Notes: generated by a model not told the origin, from the letters alone. Positions 29,206-39,446 are shown, counted from the stretch's first letter. The stretch is 45,216 bases of DNA from Candidatus Arcticimaribacter sp. (GCA_003023645.1 PXYQ01000002.1:1-45216), one strand, 5' to 3'. Numbers and translations: made by a program.

Positions 29206-30147
29206 TTATTTTTTTATAAGACCAAGTTCAATCAGGCGTTGATGTAAAAAAGCTCCGGCAGTAGTATCGTCGTACGCTTTGGGTTGCTTTTCAGAAATGC
29301 AATGCGGCAAACAATTAAGCGGCATTTCTGCAATGGGATGCATAAAAAACGGAATCGAATACCGTGAACTTCCCCAGGCTTCTTTGGGTGGATTGATTAC
29401 TTGATGTAGGGTAGACTTAAGTTTGTTATTGGTTAAACGCGACATCATATCCCCCATGTTAATGATCAATTCATCGGGTTCAGCAATGGCATCAATCCAA
29501 GCGCCATCGTTGGTCATTACTTGTAAGCCCCTTCCTTGTGCACCCATCAATAACGTAATCAGATTGATGTCTCCATGAGCAGCAGCTCGTAGTGCATTTT
29601 CGGGTTCTTGGGTAATGGGTGGATAATGAATTGCACGCAAAATAGAATTCCCATTTGCGATGAAAGAGTCAAAAAAACGCTCTTCTAATTTGAGATGAAT
29701 CGCTATTGCTTGAAGTACATGCTGTGCTGTTTTTTCTAAAAGTTTATAGGTCTCTTTCCCAACGGAGTTGAAAACGGGGAGTTCGTTAACCTTAAGATTC
29801 TCGGGATATAGTGTAGGGCTAGCTTCTTCGTATTGACCGAAATGCCAAAACTCCTTAAGGTCCCCTATTTTTCTGTCTTTAGCGTGTTCTTTCCCAAAGG
29901 AGGTATATCCTCTTTGTCCTCCTCCGCCTTCAACTTCATATTGTTTTTTCTCCTCCAATGTGAGGTCAAAGAAAGCCTTGATTTCTGTATATAAACCTTC
30001 CATAAGTTCAGAAGAAAGAAAGTGTCCCTTTAAGGCTACAAAACCAATTTCTTCAAAAGCAGAGCCTAACTGGGAAACAAATTGCTTTTTATCATTTTGG
30101 TCAGCACTTAAGAAATCATTTAAATCTACTTTAGGAATTTGTTGCAC
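29206..30147 (-). CDS. Isopenicillin N synthase-like 2OG/Fe(II) oxygenase family protein
   Basis: FVSQLGSAFEEIGFVALKGH, RAAAHGDINLITLLMGAQGRGLQVMTNDGAWIDA, LIINMGDMMSRLTNNKLKSTLHQVINP, SRYSIPFFMHP. Confidence 0.9.
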   Translation of the reverse strand: MQQIPKVDLNDFLSADQNDKKQFVSQLGSAFEEIGFVALKGHFLSSELMEGLYTEIKAFFDLTLEEKKQYEVEGGGGQRGYTSFGKEHAKDRKIGDLKEFWHFGQYEEASPTLYPENLKVNELPVFNSVGKETYKLLEKTAQHVLQAIAIHLKLEERFFDSFIANGNSILRAIHYPPITQEPENALRAAAHGDINLITLLMGAQGRGLQVMTNDGAWIDAIAEPDELIINMGDMMSRLTNNKLKSTLHQVINPPKEAWGSSRYSIPFFMHPIAEMPLNCLPHCISEKQPKAYDDTTAGAFLHQRLIELGLIKK

Positions 30148-30200
30148 GTGGATATGTTTAGAATAAAATTACAAATACGGATGAGGTTGTAGCATACTAA

Positions 30201-30226
30201 AAAAGCAGGTCCATCGACCTGCTTTT
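30201..30226 (-). terminator. Strong, symmetrical Rho-independent terminator ending the small minus-strand unit
   Basis: AAAAGCAGGTC-CATC-GACCTGCTTTT, 11-bp stem; U-run on minus strand. Confidence 0.88.
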
Positions 30227-30248
30227 ATTCTGATAGAAAAAGAAAGGC

Positions 30249-30311
30249 TTATAACTGTCCTCTAAAAGGTATCAGTTGTTCGTCTTTCCTCAAATTCTTT
30301 TTATGTAACAT
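30249..30311 (-). CDS. 20-aa small ORF MLHKKNLRKDEQLIPFRGQL with extended Shine-Dalgarno
   Basis: Minus strand AGAAAGGAGGTATCAAATG; ORF ATGTTACATAAAAAG...CAGTTATAA. Confidence 0.5.
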   Translation of the reverse strand: MLHKKNLRKDEQLIPFRGQL

Positions 30312-30316
30312 TTGAT

Positions 30317-30327
30317 ACCTCCTTTCT
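30317..30327 (-). promoter_or_regulatory. Extended Shine-Dalgarno sequence
   Basis: Minus strand AGAAAGGAGGT, 5-6 nt upstream of ATG. Confidence 0.75.
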
Positions 30328-30372
30328 TCATTTAGTTCGACTTTGCTATTGTCATAGCTTAACTACTCATCT

Positions 30373-30400
30373 CAAAGATAGAAAACAGAATGATATCCAA
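30373..30400 (-). promoter_or_regulatory. Flavobacterial-type promoter candidate
   Basis: Minus strand TTG-N17-TATCTTTG, matching TTG-N17-23-TAnnTTTG. Confidence 0.6.
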
Positions 30401-30403
30401 GAA

Positions 30404-31681
30404 CTATTTTACGATCTTTTTAAGTGTCAGCCCTTGAACAAGGATAGTAAATAAAACTACGGCATAAGTAAGAAATAAAATGAGGGATTTTCCTTCTCCT
30501 AGCGATGCAGGTAAGTTTAACGCCAATGCAATACTCAGACCGCCGCGAAGACCACCCCAAGTAATAATAAGTGCCGTTTTCTCTTCAAAAACTTTTTTGA
30601 TTGAAAGGATTTTTATGGGAATTATAACGCCAATACCGCGAGAAATAACCACCAACACAATAACGATTAGCGATAAGAAAATGTAGTTCAATTGGAAGTT
30701 ATGAAAAATGGTTAGAATTTCAAGACCAATAAGAATGAATAAAACGGCATTAAGTGTTTCGTCGAGCAAGTGCCAGAACTTATATACATAAGCCCCCATT
30801 GACGATTCTTCACTGTCCGAAGACGCAATATTTTTATTTAAAAACAAACCAAGAATTACAACTCCAATGGGACCCGAAAGGTGAAAGCGATGCGCTACAA
30901 CCGAAACAATGAGCACCAAAGAAAGGGTGATTAGGACCTCCAACTCTACAAATTCATTTTCAATGTATCGAAGCAACTTGAGTCCTAAATAACCAACCAA
31001 TGCACCGAGTGCTAATCCACCAACAACTTCTGTTACAAACAAAACGCTAATGCTTTGGGCAGTTACCTGCTCTATGCCTTCTGTTTTGATGTTGAGTAAA
31101 GTTAAAAAGATAACCACTCCAATTCCGTCATTAAAAAGAGATTCCCCTGCAATTCGGGTTTCGGTTGCTGGAGATAGATTCATTTTTTTAACCATGGCCA
31201 AAACGGCAATGGGATCTGTCGGAGCTATTAAAGATCCAAACAAAAGACAGTCAATAAGACTAAGCCCTAGACCAGACAACCCAAGAAACGATTGTTGTGT
31301 AAGCCAAAAAGTCCCATATCCTACTGCGAAGGTTGAGAAAAGAACCCCAAAGGTCGCTAGGAACAAGATGGTTACTTTGTCTTTGAGTAATTCTTTAAGG
31401 TTAATGGTTATTGCGCCTGCAAAGAGCAAGAACGGTAGCATTACATTGATGAGCAGTGTGCTAAAGTCAAACCGCTGTGTTAGCGAAGTAACAGCTTCTA
31501 AAAATGAAGGAAATATAAGGCCCGTTATTAAAACAAAAATGGAAAGTATAATTGCCAGAACCATCAATCCAATGGTTTGAGGGAGTTTTAAAACACGTAA
31601 ATTAATGATTGAAAAAACAGAAGCTAATAAAAGTAAAACGGTAGATAATTCTAATACATCCATAAAAATAGTTTTCACCAA
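30404..31681 (-). CDS. Cation:proton antiporter (CPA1/NhaP-like)
   Basis: LLFGSLIAPTDPIAVLAMVKKMNLSPATETRIAGESLFNDGIGVVIF; ITWGGLRGGLSIALALNLP. Confidence 0.93.
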   Translation of the reverse strand: MVKTIFMDVLELSTVLLLLASVFSIINLRVLKLPQTIGLMVLAIILSIFVLITGLIFPSFLEAVTSLTQRFDFSTLLINVMLPFLLFAGAITINLKELLKDKVTILFLATFGVLFSTFAVGYGTFWLTQQSFLGLSGLGLSLIDCLLFGSLIAPTDPIAVLAMVKKMNLSPATETRIAGESLFNDGIGVVIFLTLLNIKTEGIEQVTAQSISVLFVTEVVGGLALGALVGYLGLKLLRYIENEFVELEVLITLSLVLIVSVVAHRFHLSGPIGVVILGLFLNKNIASSDSEESSMGAYVYKFWHLLDETLNAVLFILIGLEILTIFHNFQLNYIFLSLIVIVLVVISRGIGVIIPIKILSIKKVFEEKTALIITWGGLRGGLSIALALNLPASLGEGKSLILFLTYAVVLFTILVQGLTLKKIVK

Positions 31682-31711
31682 GTTACTGATTTGCCAATTG
31701 CCAACAAGGTC

Positions 31712-32299
31712 TTAATTTAATAATTGCATTTTTGCAATGTATTTCCCTACAACATCAAACTCCAAATTTACACGAGTTCCAACCTGGAATTCATGAAAGT
31801 TAGTATGCTCGTAAGTATACGGAATAATAGCAACAGAAAAATCTGAAATCCCTGAATTGATAACCGTTAAACTTACTCCGTTGATGGTAATCGATCCTTT
31901 TTCGATGGTAATGTTTTTCATTGCAGGATCATAGGTAAAGGTATATAGCCAGCTACCACCTGTTTCTTTAGCCTCAGTACATTGCCCTACTTGATCTACA
32001 TGCCCTTGAACAATGTGCCCATCCAAACGAGCACCAAGTTTCATAGCCCGTTCTATGTTTACTTTAGAGCCAACTTTCAAATCGTTGAGGTTGGTTTTAT
32101 CTAGGCTTTCTTTGATGGCAGTTACTGTGTATTGGGTTCCTTCAATGGCAATAACCGTTAAACAAACGCCATTATGAGCAACACTTTGATCGATTTTTAA
32201 TTCAGAAGTTAAATGACTGTCCATCGTAATATGAAGGTTTTCATTTTCGTGAATTAACTTTTTTACTTCCCCAAAACCTTCTATGATTCCTGTAAACAT
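31712..32299 (-). CDS. ribE: Riboflavin synthase
   Basis: MFTGIIEGFGEVKK, VAHNGVCLTV, GHIVQGHVDQVG, SITINGVSLTV duplicated lumazine-binding domains. Confidence 0.95.
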   Translation of the reverse strand: MFTGIIEGFGEVKKLIHENENLHITMDSHLTSELKIDQSVAHNGVCLTVIAIEGTQYTVTAIKESLDKTNLNDLKVGSKVNIERAMKLGARLDGHIVQGHVDQVGQCTEAKETGGSWLYTFTYDPAMKNITIEKGSITINGVSLTVINSGISDFSVAIIPYTYEHTNFHEFQVGTRVNLEFDVVGKYIAKMQLLN

Positions 32300-32354
32300 T
32301 CCCTAGATTATATTGATTAACTTTGTTGTTCAAAATTACTAATAAATCAAGGAT

Positions 32355-33374
32355 TTGATGGAACAAGACCGAAAAATAAAAGTTGGAATTTCAATTGGCG
32401 ACCCCAACGGAATTGGAATAGAAGTCATCTTAAAAATATTTGAAGAAAAAGAGATTTTTGACTTTTTCACACCTGTACTTTTTGGGAATATGAAATTGAT
32501 TAGTTTTCAGAAAAGACACTTAAATTTAAAGACATCACTTAGCCCATATAAGGAAGGTGGAAAATTAAGCCCTACTCAAGTCAATGTTGTTGATGTTTGG
32601 AATACTCCTTTTAATTCATCTTTTGGTGAATCTACTAAAGAAGGAGGTGAGCATGCACTCAAATCATTAGTGGCAGCAACAAAAGCACTCAAAGAAGGCA
32701 AAGTCGATGTTTTAGTTACTGCGCCTATTGATAAACACAACATCCAATCGGACACGTTTAAATTCCCTGGACATACAGATTACTTAGCGAAAGAGCTGGG
32801 CGGAAAAAGCCTCATGTTTATGATCACCGATGACCTTAAGGTCGGCTTACTTACAGATCATGTGCCGGTAAGTGAAGTTGCTCAATTAATTACGCCAGAG
32901 CGCATCGAAGAAAAAATAGCTTTGATGATGCAGTCGTTAAGAGAAGATTTTGGGATATCGAAGCCTAAAATAGGCGTCTTAGGGGTCAACCCACATACAG
33001 GAGATCAAGGGATTATAGGGAAAGAAGATGATGAAGTGCTCAGACCGACCTTAAAAAAATTATATGACAAAGGTCATATTGTATTAGGGCCTTATGCTGC
33101 GGATAGTTTTTTTGGAGCACAAACCCACACACAATTTGATGCTGTTTTAGCGATCTATCACGATCAAGGTTTGATCCCTTTTAAGACACTGTCTTTTGGC
33201 CAAGGAGTCAATTATACCGCAGGATTAACTAAGGTCCGCACATCACCAGATCACGGTACAGCTTTTGAAATTGCAGGAAAAGGAGAAGCTCATACGGACT
33301 CGTTTAAAGAGGCTCTTTTTGCAGCTCGAAATATCTTTTTTGAACGAACTGCCAACGAAAATATAAGCAGCTAA
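32355..33374 (+). CDS. pdxA: 4-hydroxythreonine-4-phosphate dehydrogenase
   Basis: GISIGDPNGIGIEVILK, KFPGHTDYLAKELGG, GVLGVNPHTGDQGIIG, AIYHDQGLIPFKTLSFGQGVNYTAGL, RTSPDHGTAFEIAGKG. Confidence 0.95.
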   Translation: MMEQDRKIKVGISIGDPNGIGIEVILKIFEEKEIFDFFTPVLFGNMKLISFQKRHLNLKTSLSPYKEGGKLSPTQVNVVDVWNTPFNSSFGESTKEGGEHALKSLVAATKALKEGKVDVLVTAPIDKHNIQSDTFKFPGHTDYLAKELGGKSLMFMITDDLKVGLLTDHVPVSEVAQLITPERIEEKIALMMQSLREDFGISKPKIGVLGVNPHTGDQGIIGKEDDEVLRPTLKKLYDKGHIVLGPYAADSFFGAQTHTQFDAVLAIYHDQGLIPFKTLSFGQGVNYTAGLTKVRTSPDHGTAFEIAGKGEAHTDSFKEALFAARNIFFERTANENISS

Positions 33375-33455
33375 TACTTAGTAATTGACAATTTCCTAAG
33401 GAAAGCTTTTTGGTTGATATTTTTTTATTAAATTTGCAGGCTCAATAACTATTGA

Positions 33456-33980
33456 ATGGAACGCTCATCTGAATTTAAGTTGCCCTTTGTAGGCCTAAAA
33501 GAAGGAGTTCACCATTTTGACTATGAAATTGAGAATACGTTCTTTAAAGCATACGATTTTAATGACTTCTTTAGCGCCAAAGTGAAGGTGGTGTTGACTT
33601 TTGAAAAAAAAGCAACTCTTTTAAACCTCAACTTTAAAGCCCTAGGAAGTGTTGAAGTTAGTTGTGATGTCACCGACGAACATTTTGATTTTCCAATTGA
33701 CACACGTTTTGATTGGATTGTAAAGTTTGGCGATGATTACAACAACGACAACGATGAAATCTTAATTATTCCTCATGGGAGTTACGAAATTGATGTAGCC
33801 CAACCTATATATGAGATGATTGTTTTAGCAATACCTGCTAAAATTGTTCATCCTGGAATTGAAGACGGAACATTAGATTCGGACATATTAATAAAACTAG
33901 AAGAACTACAACCCAAAGAGCGTTTGCTTCCAGAAGAAGAAAGCGACCCTCGTTGGAATAAATTAAAAGACTTACTATAA
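33456..33980 (+). CDS. DUF177 (YceD) family protein
   Basis: Position directly before rpmF; DPRWNKLKDLL C-terminus typical of the family. Confidence 0.85.
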   Translation: MERSSEFKLPFVGLKEGVHHFDYEIENTFFKAYDFNDFFSAKVKVVLTFEKKATLLNLNFKALGSVEVSCDVTDEHFDFPIDTRFDWIVKFGDDYNNDNDEILIIPHGSYEIDVAQPIYEMIVLAIPAKIVHPGIEDGTLDSDILIKLEELQPKERLLPEEESDPRWNKLKDLL

Positions 33981-34000
33981 CAATAAATTAAAGGAATAAA

Positions 34001-34198
34001 ATGGCGCATCCTAAGAGAAAAATATCGAAGACAAGAAGAGACAAAAGAAGAACGCACATCAAAGCGACTCCTTCTCAAATCGCTGTAGACACGACAACAG
34101 GTGAATCTCACTTGTACCACCGTGCACACTGGCATGAAGGCAAATTGTTCTACAAAGGCAAAGTCCTTATTGACAATACTGAAGTAGCTGAAGCTTAA
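34001..34198 (+). CDS. rpmF: 50S ribosomal protein bL32
   Basis: [56 protein letters not shown]. Confidence 0.97.
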   Translation: MAHPKRKISKTRRDKRRTHIKATPSQIAVDTTTGESHLYHRAHWHEGKLFYKGKVLIDNTEVAEA

Positions 34199-34226
34199 AA
34201 AGCAACTTAATTTTACACGAAAAAAT

Positions 34227-34250
34227 GCTCTCCTCAAGAGAGCTTTTTTT
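34227..34250 (+). terminator. Rho-independent terminator after rpmF
   Basis: GCTCTCCTCAAGAGAGCTTTTTTT. Confidence 0.82.
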
Positions 34251-34326
34251 ATGAAAAAAATATCGTATCGATTAAAAATCTAGTATATTCACTTTCTAAG
34301 TGCTAGAAGATTAAGCAAGCATTTCA

Positions 34327-35337
34327 ATGAAAAGCATTAACTCAAAAGGTATAAAAGCTGCCATTACTGCTGTTAGCGGTTACGTTCCCTCTGAAATTTT
34401 ATCCAATAGTGATTTGGAGAAAATGGTTGATACGAACGATGAATGGATTGTTAGTCGTACAGGAATTAAAGAGCGTCGTATTGCTCGAAATCCTTTAGAA
34501 CCGACTTCTTTTTTAGCAATTCAAGCAGCAAACCAACTCCTACAAAAAAAGAATATTGATCCATTGACCATTGATTTGGTTCTTGTGGCAACGGTTACAC
34601 CCGACATGGGGGTTGCTGCAACTGCAGCCTATGTTGCAACACAAATTGGAGCACACAACGCCTTTGGCTTTGACCTACAAGCTGCCTGTTCAGGGTTTTT
34701 GTACGGAATGTCTACAGCTTCAATGTATATTGAATCTGGACGCTACAAAAAAGTACTTTTAATTGGGGCAGACAAAATGTCTTCGATTGTAGATTATACC
34801 GACAGAACCACTTGTATTATTTTTGGAGATGGGGCTGGTGCAGTTCTTTTTGAACCTTCAGAAAATGACTTTGGATTCGAAAATTCATATTTACGAAGCG
34901 ATGGATCTGGAAGAGATTCTCTCAATATCAAGGCAGGGGGATCATTACATCCATTCGATGAAAACACTTTTACAGAGGGTTCTCATAATATTATGCAAGA
35001 CGGGCAAACGGTGTTCAAGAATGCGGTAAAAAATATGGCGGATGCTAGCGAAAAAGTAATGCTTCAAAATAAACTATCGGGCGACGATATCGCCTTTCTA
35101 CTCCCACACCAAGCCAACAAAAGAATTATTGATGCAACTGCTAGAAGAATGAATCTTTCTGAAGATCGTGTGTTGATGAACATAGAAAAGTACGGAAATA
35201 CTACCTCAGCAACGCTACCTTTATTACTTTCGGATTACGAGTCTAAGTTTTCGAAAGGAGACAAGTTAATTTTCGCCGCTTTTGGAGGAGGTTTTACTTG
35301 GGGAGCTGTATATTTAACCTGGAATTATAATAACTAA
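34327..35337 (+). CDS. fabH: Beta-ketoacyl-ACP synthase III
   Basis: DTNDEWIVSRTGIKERRIA, LQAACSGFLYGMSTASMYIESG, LLPHQANKRIIDATARRM, YGNTTSATLPLLL. Confidence 0.96.
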   Translation: MKSINSKGIKAAITAVSGYVPSEILSNSDLEKMVDTNDEWIVSRTGIKERRIARNPLEPTSFLAIQAANQLLQKKNIDPLTIDLVLVATVTPDMGVAATAAYVATQIGAHNAFGFDLQAACSGFLYGMSTASMYIESGRYKKVLLIGADKMSSIVDYTDRTTCIIFGDGAGAVLFEPSENDFGFENSYLRSDGSGRDSLNIKAGGSLHPFDENTFTEGSHNIMQDGQTVFKNAVKNMADASEKVMLQNKLSGDDIAFLLPHQANKRIIDATARRMNLSEDRVLMNIEKYGNTTSATLPLLLSDYESKFSKGDKLIFAAFGGGFTWGAVYLTWNYNN

Positions 35338-35349
35338 ATAGTTTAGCAT

Positions 35350-35823
35350 ATGGATATTAAAGAAATTCAAAACCTCATCAAATTTGTCGCCAAGTCAGGC
35401 GCAACCGAGGTTAAGCTTGAAATGGAAGACATCAAAATCACCATTAAAACGGGCGGTGAAGATCGTTTAGAAACCACAACAATTGTGCAACAACACCCTA
35501 GTATAGTTCAAAGTGCACCTGTTGTTCAGGCTCCAATAGTCGAGTCAACTGAAGCAACTCCTGCTGTAACTGAAAACGACAACTTCATTACTGTAAAGTC
35601 ACCAATCATTGGAACTTTTTATAGAAAAGCATCTCCCGATAAACCAGCTTTTGTAGAGATTGGTCAAGAAATTAAAGAAGGAGACGTGCTTTGTGTAATC
35701 GAAGCAATGAAATTATTCAACGAGATTGAATCTGAAGTACAAGGAAAGATTGTAAAAATCTTAGTAGACGATTCTACTCCAGTAGAATTTGACCAACCTC
35801 TTTTCTTGGTTGACCCTTCCTAG
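35350..35823 (+). CDS. accB: Acetyl-CoA carboxylase biotin carboxyl carrier protein
   Basis: [46 protein letters not shown]. Confidence 0.96.
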   Translation: MDIKEIQNLIKFVAKSGATEVKLEMEDIKITIKTGGEDRLETTTIVQQHPSIVQSAPVVQAPIVESTEATPAVTENDNFITVKSPIIGTFYRKASPDKPAFVEIGQEIKEGDVLCVIEAMKLFNEIESEVQGKIVKILVDDSTPVEFDQPLFLVDPS

Positions 35824-35845
35824 AAGTTTCACAAAAAATAAATTC

Positions 35846-37183
35846 ATGTTTAAGAAAATATTAATAGCCAACCGAGGTGAGATTGCGCTTAGGATAATCC
35901 GAACTTGTAAAGAGATGGGAATTAAATCCGTAGCAGTCTATTCAAAAGCCGACGAAGAAAGCTTACATGTAAAATTTGCAGACGAAGCTGTTTGTATTGG
36001 TCCAGCACCTAGTTCGGAGTCTTATCTCAAGATGTCTAATATACTAGCCGCTGCCGAGATTACAAATGCTGACGCAATTCATCCAGGATACGGGTTTTTA
36101 TCAGAAAACGCTAAATTTTCCAAAATGTGTGAAGAACATCACATAAAATTTATCGGAGCTTCTTGTGATATGATTAATAAAATGGGAGATAAAGCGTCTG
36201 CTAAATCTACCATGAAAGCTGCTGGAGTACCAACCATTCCAGGTTCAGAAGGAATCTTAAAAGATTTTGAAGAAACTCAAAAACTAGCTGCAGAGATGGG
36301 TTATCCAGTAATGCTAAAGGCTACTGCTGGTGGTGGTGGAAAAGGAATGCGTGCAGTTTGGGCAGAAGATGAGCTTTTAAAAGCGTGGGACAGTGCTCGT
36401 CAAGAAGCTGCTGCAGCTTTTGGAAACGACGGTATGTATATGGAAAAACTCATCGAAGAGCCACGCCATATTGAAATACAAATTGTTGGAGATAGCTTTG
36501 GAAAAGCCTGTCATTTATCTGAACGTGATTGTTCTGTACAACGACGCCACCAAAAACTAACCGAAGAAACGCCATCTCCTTTTATGACCGATGAACTTCG
36601 CGATAAAATGGGAGCTGCCGCAGTTTTAGCAGCAGAATATATTCAATACGAAGGAGCAGGAACAGTTGAGTTTTTAGTTGATAAGCATCGCAACTTTTAC
36701 TTTATGGAAATGAATACGCGTATTCAGGTTGAGCATCCAATTACAGAACAAGTAATCGATTTTGACTTGATTCGTGAGCAGATCTCTGTGGCGGCTAAAA
36801 TTCCAATTAGTGGGAAACATTATCTGCCAAAACTACATTCAATCGAGTGTCGTATTAATGCAGAGGATCCGTATAATGACTTTCGCCCTTCACCGGGAAA
36901 AATAACCAACCTTAATATACCTGGAGGCCACGGAATTCGTTTAGACACCCATGTCTATTCTGGATATACCATTCCACCCTATTACGACTCGATGATTGCA
37001 AAGTTGATTACAACAGCTCAAACACGAGAAGAAGCCATCAATAAAATGAAACGTGCCTTAGGCGAATTTGTAATTGAAGGTATAAAAACAACCATTCCGT
37101 TTCACCTTCAATTAATGGATCATCCCGACTATTTAGCGGGGAACTATACGACTAAGTTTATGGAAGATTTCGAAATGAAATAG
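35846..37183 (+). CDS. accC: Acetyl-CoA carboxylase biotin carboxylase
   Basis: [67 protein letters not shown] at 35846. Confidence 0.97.
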   Translation: MFKKILIANRGEIALRIIRTCKEMGIKSVAVYSKADEESLHVKFADEAVCIGPAPSSESYLKMSNILAAAEITNADAIHPGYGFLSENAKFSKMCEEHHIKFIGASCDMINKMGDKASAKSTMKAAGVPTIPGSEGILKDFEETQKLAAEMGYPVMLKATAGGGGKGMRAVWAEDELLKAWDSARQEAAAAFGNDGMYMEKLIEEPRHIEIQIVGDSFGKACHLSERDCSVQRRHQKLTEETPSPFMTDELRDKMGAAAVLAAEYIQYEGAGTVEFLVDKHRNFYFMEMNTRIQVEHPITEQVIDFDLIREQISVAAKIPISGKHYLPKLHSIECRINAEDPYNDFRPSPGKITNLNIPGGHGIRLDTHVYSGYTIPPYYDSMIAKLITTAQTREEAINKMKRALGEFVIEGIKTTIPFHLQLMDHPDYLAGNYTTKFMEDFEMK

Positions 37184-37200
37184 ACCTTCTTTATCATATT

Positions 37201-37235
37201 AAAAAAGCCTGCATTTAGCAGGCTTTTTTGTTTTT
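37201..37235. terminator. Bidirectional terminator between accC and asd
   Basis: AAAAAAGCCTGCATTTAGCAGGCTTTTTTG. Confidence 0.88.
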
Positions 37236-37251
37236 ATAGATCACAGCAGTT

Positions 37252-38241
37252 CTATATCCAGTTTTTTTCAACTAAATATTCAGCAATTTGAATGGTATTG
37301 GTAGCCGCTCCTTTTCTAAGATTATCCGAAACAATCCACATATTCAACGTATTTTCTTGCGAAAAATCCTTTCGAATTCGACCAACAAAAACATCATTTT
37401 TACCCTCGGCATAAATCGGCATAGGATAGGTGTTGGTGTCAGGGTTATCTTGCACAACAACGCCTGGACTTTGATTCAATAGCGCTTGTACTTCGCCAAC
37501 TGAGGCATCTTCTTTAAGCTCTACGTTCACAGATTCACTGTGTCCACCTACTACAGGAATTCGAACAGCTGTAGCGGTAATTCGAATGCTATCGTCTCCC
37601 AATATCTTATGTGTTTCTTGAATCAACTTCATTTCTTCTTTGGTGTATCCATTATCCTGAAATACATCACAATGTGGAATAGCATTTCGGTGTATCGGAT
37701 AAGGATAAGCCATTGCGCCTTTTTCACCCTTATATTCGTTTTCTAATTGTTGAACTGCTTGAACACCCGTACCCGTAATAGATTGGTAAGTAGAAATCAC
37801 TAAACGTTGAATACCATAGGTTCGCTGTAAGGGAGCCAGAGCAACAAGCATTTGTATGGTAGAGCAGTTTGGATTGGCTATAATTTTATCCTCTGGCGTA
37901 AGTTCGCTAGCATTGATTTCGGGAACTACAAGTTTTTTGGTTGGATCCATTCTCCATGCCGAAGAATTATCAATTACTGTTGTCCCTGCAGCGGCAAATT
38001 TTGGCGCCCATTCAAGAGAGGTTTCTCCCCCTGCTGAAAACAAAGCAACATCGGCTTTCATTGCTACAGCTGTAGCCATACCAACAACCGTATAGGACGT
38101 TCCCATGTAGTCAATTGTTTTTCCAACGGAGCGTTCAGAGGCAACGGGAATTAGTTCCGTAACCGGAAATTTTCTTTCTGCAAGTACTTTTAACATGATT
38201 TGACCTACCATTCCAGTAGCTCCAACAACGGCAACTTTCAT
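37252..38241 (-). CDS. asd: Aspartate-semialdehyde dehydrogenase
   Basis: KVAVVGATGMVGQIMLKVL, IDNSSAWRMD, IANPNCSTIQMLVAL, VVGGHSESVNVEL. Confidence 0.96.
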   Translation of the reverse strand: MKVAVVGATGMVGQIMLKVLAERKFPVTELIPVASERSVGKTIDYMGTSYTVVGMATAVAMKADVALFSAGGETSLEWAPKFAAAGTTVIDNSSAWRMDPTKKLVVPEINASELTPEDKIIANPNCSTIQMLVALAPLQRTYGIQRLVISTYQSITGTGVQAVQQLENEYKGEKGAMAYPYPIHRNAIPHCDVFQDNGYTKEEMKLIQETHKILGDDSIRITATAVRIPVVGGHSESVNVELKEDASVGEVQALLNQSPGVVVQDNPDTNTYPMPIYAEGKNDVFVGRIRKDFSQENTLNMWIVSDNLRKGAATNTIQIAEYLVEKNWI

Positions 38242-38351
38242 TTGAATTCTTTTAAATTATTGAATGCAAAAGTACTTATAAAATCGTTTGTTCCAAATGA
38301 ATCTTTCGATTATACCAAATATAAAACAAAATGTTATAAATAAAACAAAAC

Positions 38352-39446
38352 CTATTGATATACCCGCTGAATTCGGGAATTTAGTCCGGTTAATAGTTCG
38401 TAAGAAATGGTGTTACCAGTTGCGGCAAAGTCTGCGGCAGTAGTGTTTTTATCAAAGAGAATAACTTCCGTTCCAACCTCACAGCGAATAGACTCGAGGT
38501 CAATCATAAGCATGTCCATACAAACGTTTCCGATGATGGGAGCAGTTTGTCCTAAGATCTGCACCTTCCCAACGCCATTGCCGTATTGTCTTCCGATGCC
38601 ATCTGCATGACCGATAGGGATTATCCCAATTCGACTGTCTTTGGTTGCTTTCCATCCTTGATTGTACCCCACATTTTCTCCTTTTTTGAGTGTGTGAATT
38701 TGACAAATTGGTGCACTCAGTTTTGCAATGGGTTGGAGTTCTAAATCCCATTCCGTTTGGTTGGCAAAACCGTATAACGCAATTCCAACACGAACGGCAT
38801 CGAGTTGATGTTCTGGATAATTGAAGACTCCAGAACTGTTCAGCAGATGAAACTTAGGAAGCGTTGGACACAATTCTTTTACTGTTTTTTTTACAACTTC
38901 AAAAGCATTGATCTGATGTTGGGTAAAAGGGCAAGGTTTTAGATTTTCGGAGGCACCTAAATGAGAATAGATGCTTTTAATGTTCAAAGAAGAAGCATCA
39001 ATTTTCGTTAAGAAAAAAACAAGATCTTCTTGTGAAAGACCAATTCGGTTGAGTCCAGTATTACATTTAATGTGAACAGGATAGTCCTTTAAATTCTTTT
39101 GCTTTAGCAATACAATAAAAGCCTTGATGATTTCTACGGTATATAAAACAGGTTCTAGTTGATGTTCAATGATACGATCCAACTGTCCTATCTGAGGGTA
39201 AAAAACCATGATATCCTCTTTGATCGTTGCTTCTCGAAGCACTACCGCTTCGGCGGTATAGGCAACTGCAAAATGCTTTGTTCCAAGTTTTGCAAGTTCT
39301 TGTGCTATTCGCACACTACTGGTACCATAGGCATTGGCTTTTACAACTGCAATAAGTGCTGTATCTTCTTTTAGTTTGGATCGCAAACAGTTATAATTAT
39401 GCGCTAAACAATCCAGGTCAATGGTCAGTTGTGCTTCTTGGATCAT
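38352..39446 (-). CDS. alr: Alanine racemase
   Basis: [60 protein letters not shown]. Confidence 0.95.
   Translation of the reverse strand: MIQEAQLTIDLDCLAHNYNCLRSKLKEDTALIAVVKANAYGTSSVRIAQELAKLGTKHFAVAYTAEAVVLREATIKEDIMVFYPQIGQLDRIIEHQLEPVLYTVEIIKAFIVLLKQKNLKDYPVHIKCNTGLNRIGLSQEDLVFFLTKIDASSLNIKSIYSHLGASENLKPCPFTQHQINAFEVVKKTVKELCPTLPKFHLLNSSGVFNYPEHQLDAVRVGIALYGFANQTEWDLELQPIAKLSAPICQIHTLKKGENVGYNQGWKATKDSRIGIIPIGHADGIGRQYGNGVGKVQILGQTAPIIGNVCMDMLMIDLESIRCEVGTEVILFDKNTTAADFAATGNTISYELLTGLNSRIQRVYQ

Noticed and set aside
31050-31580. 176-aa plus-strand ORF
   Set aside because: Antisense to the clear cation:proton antiporter; no recognisable features
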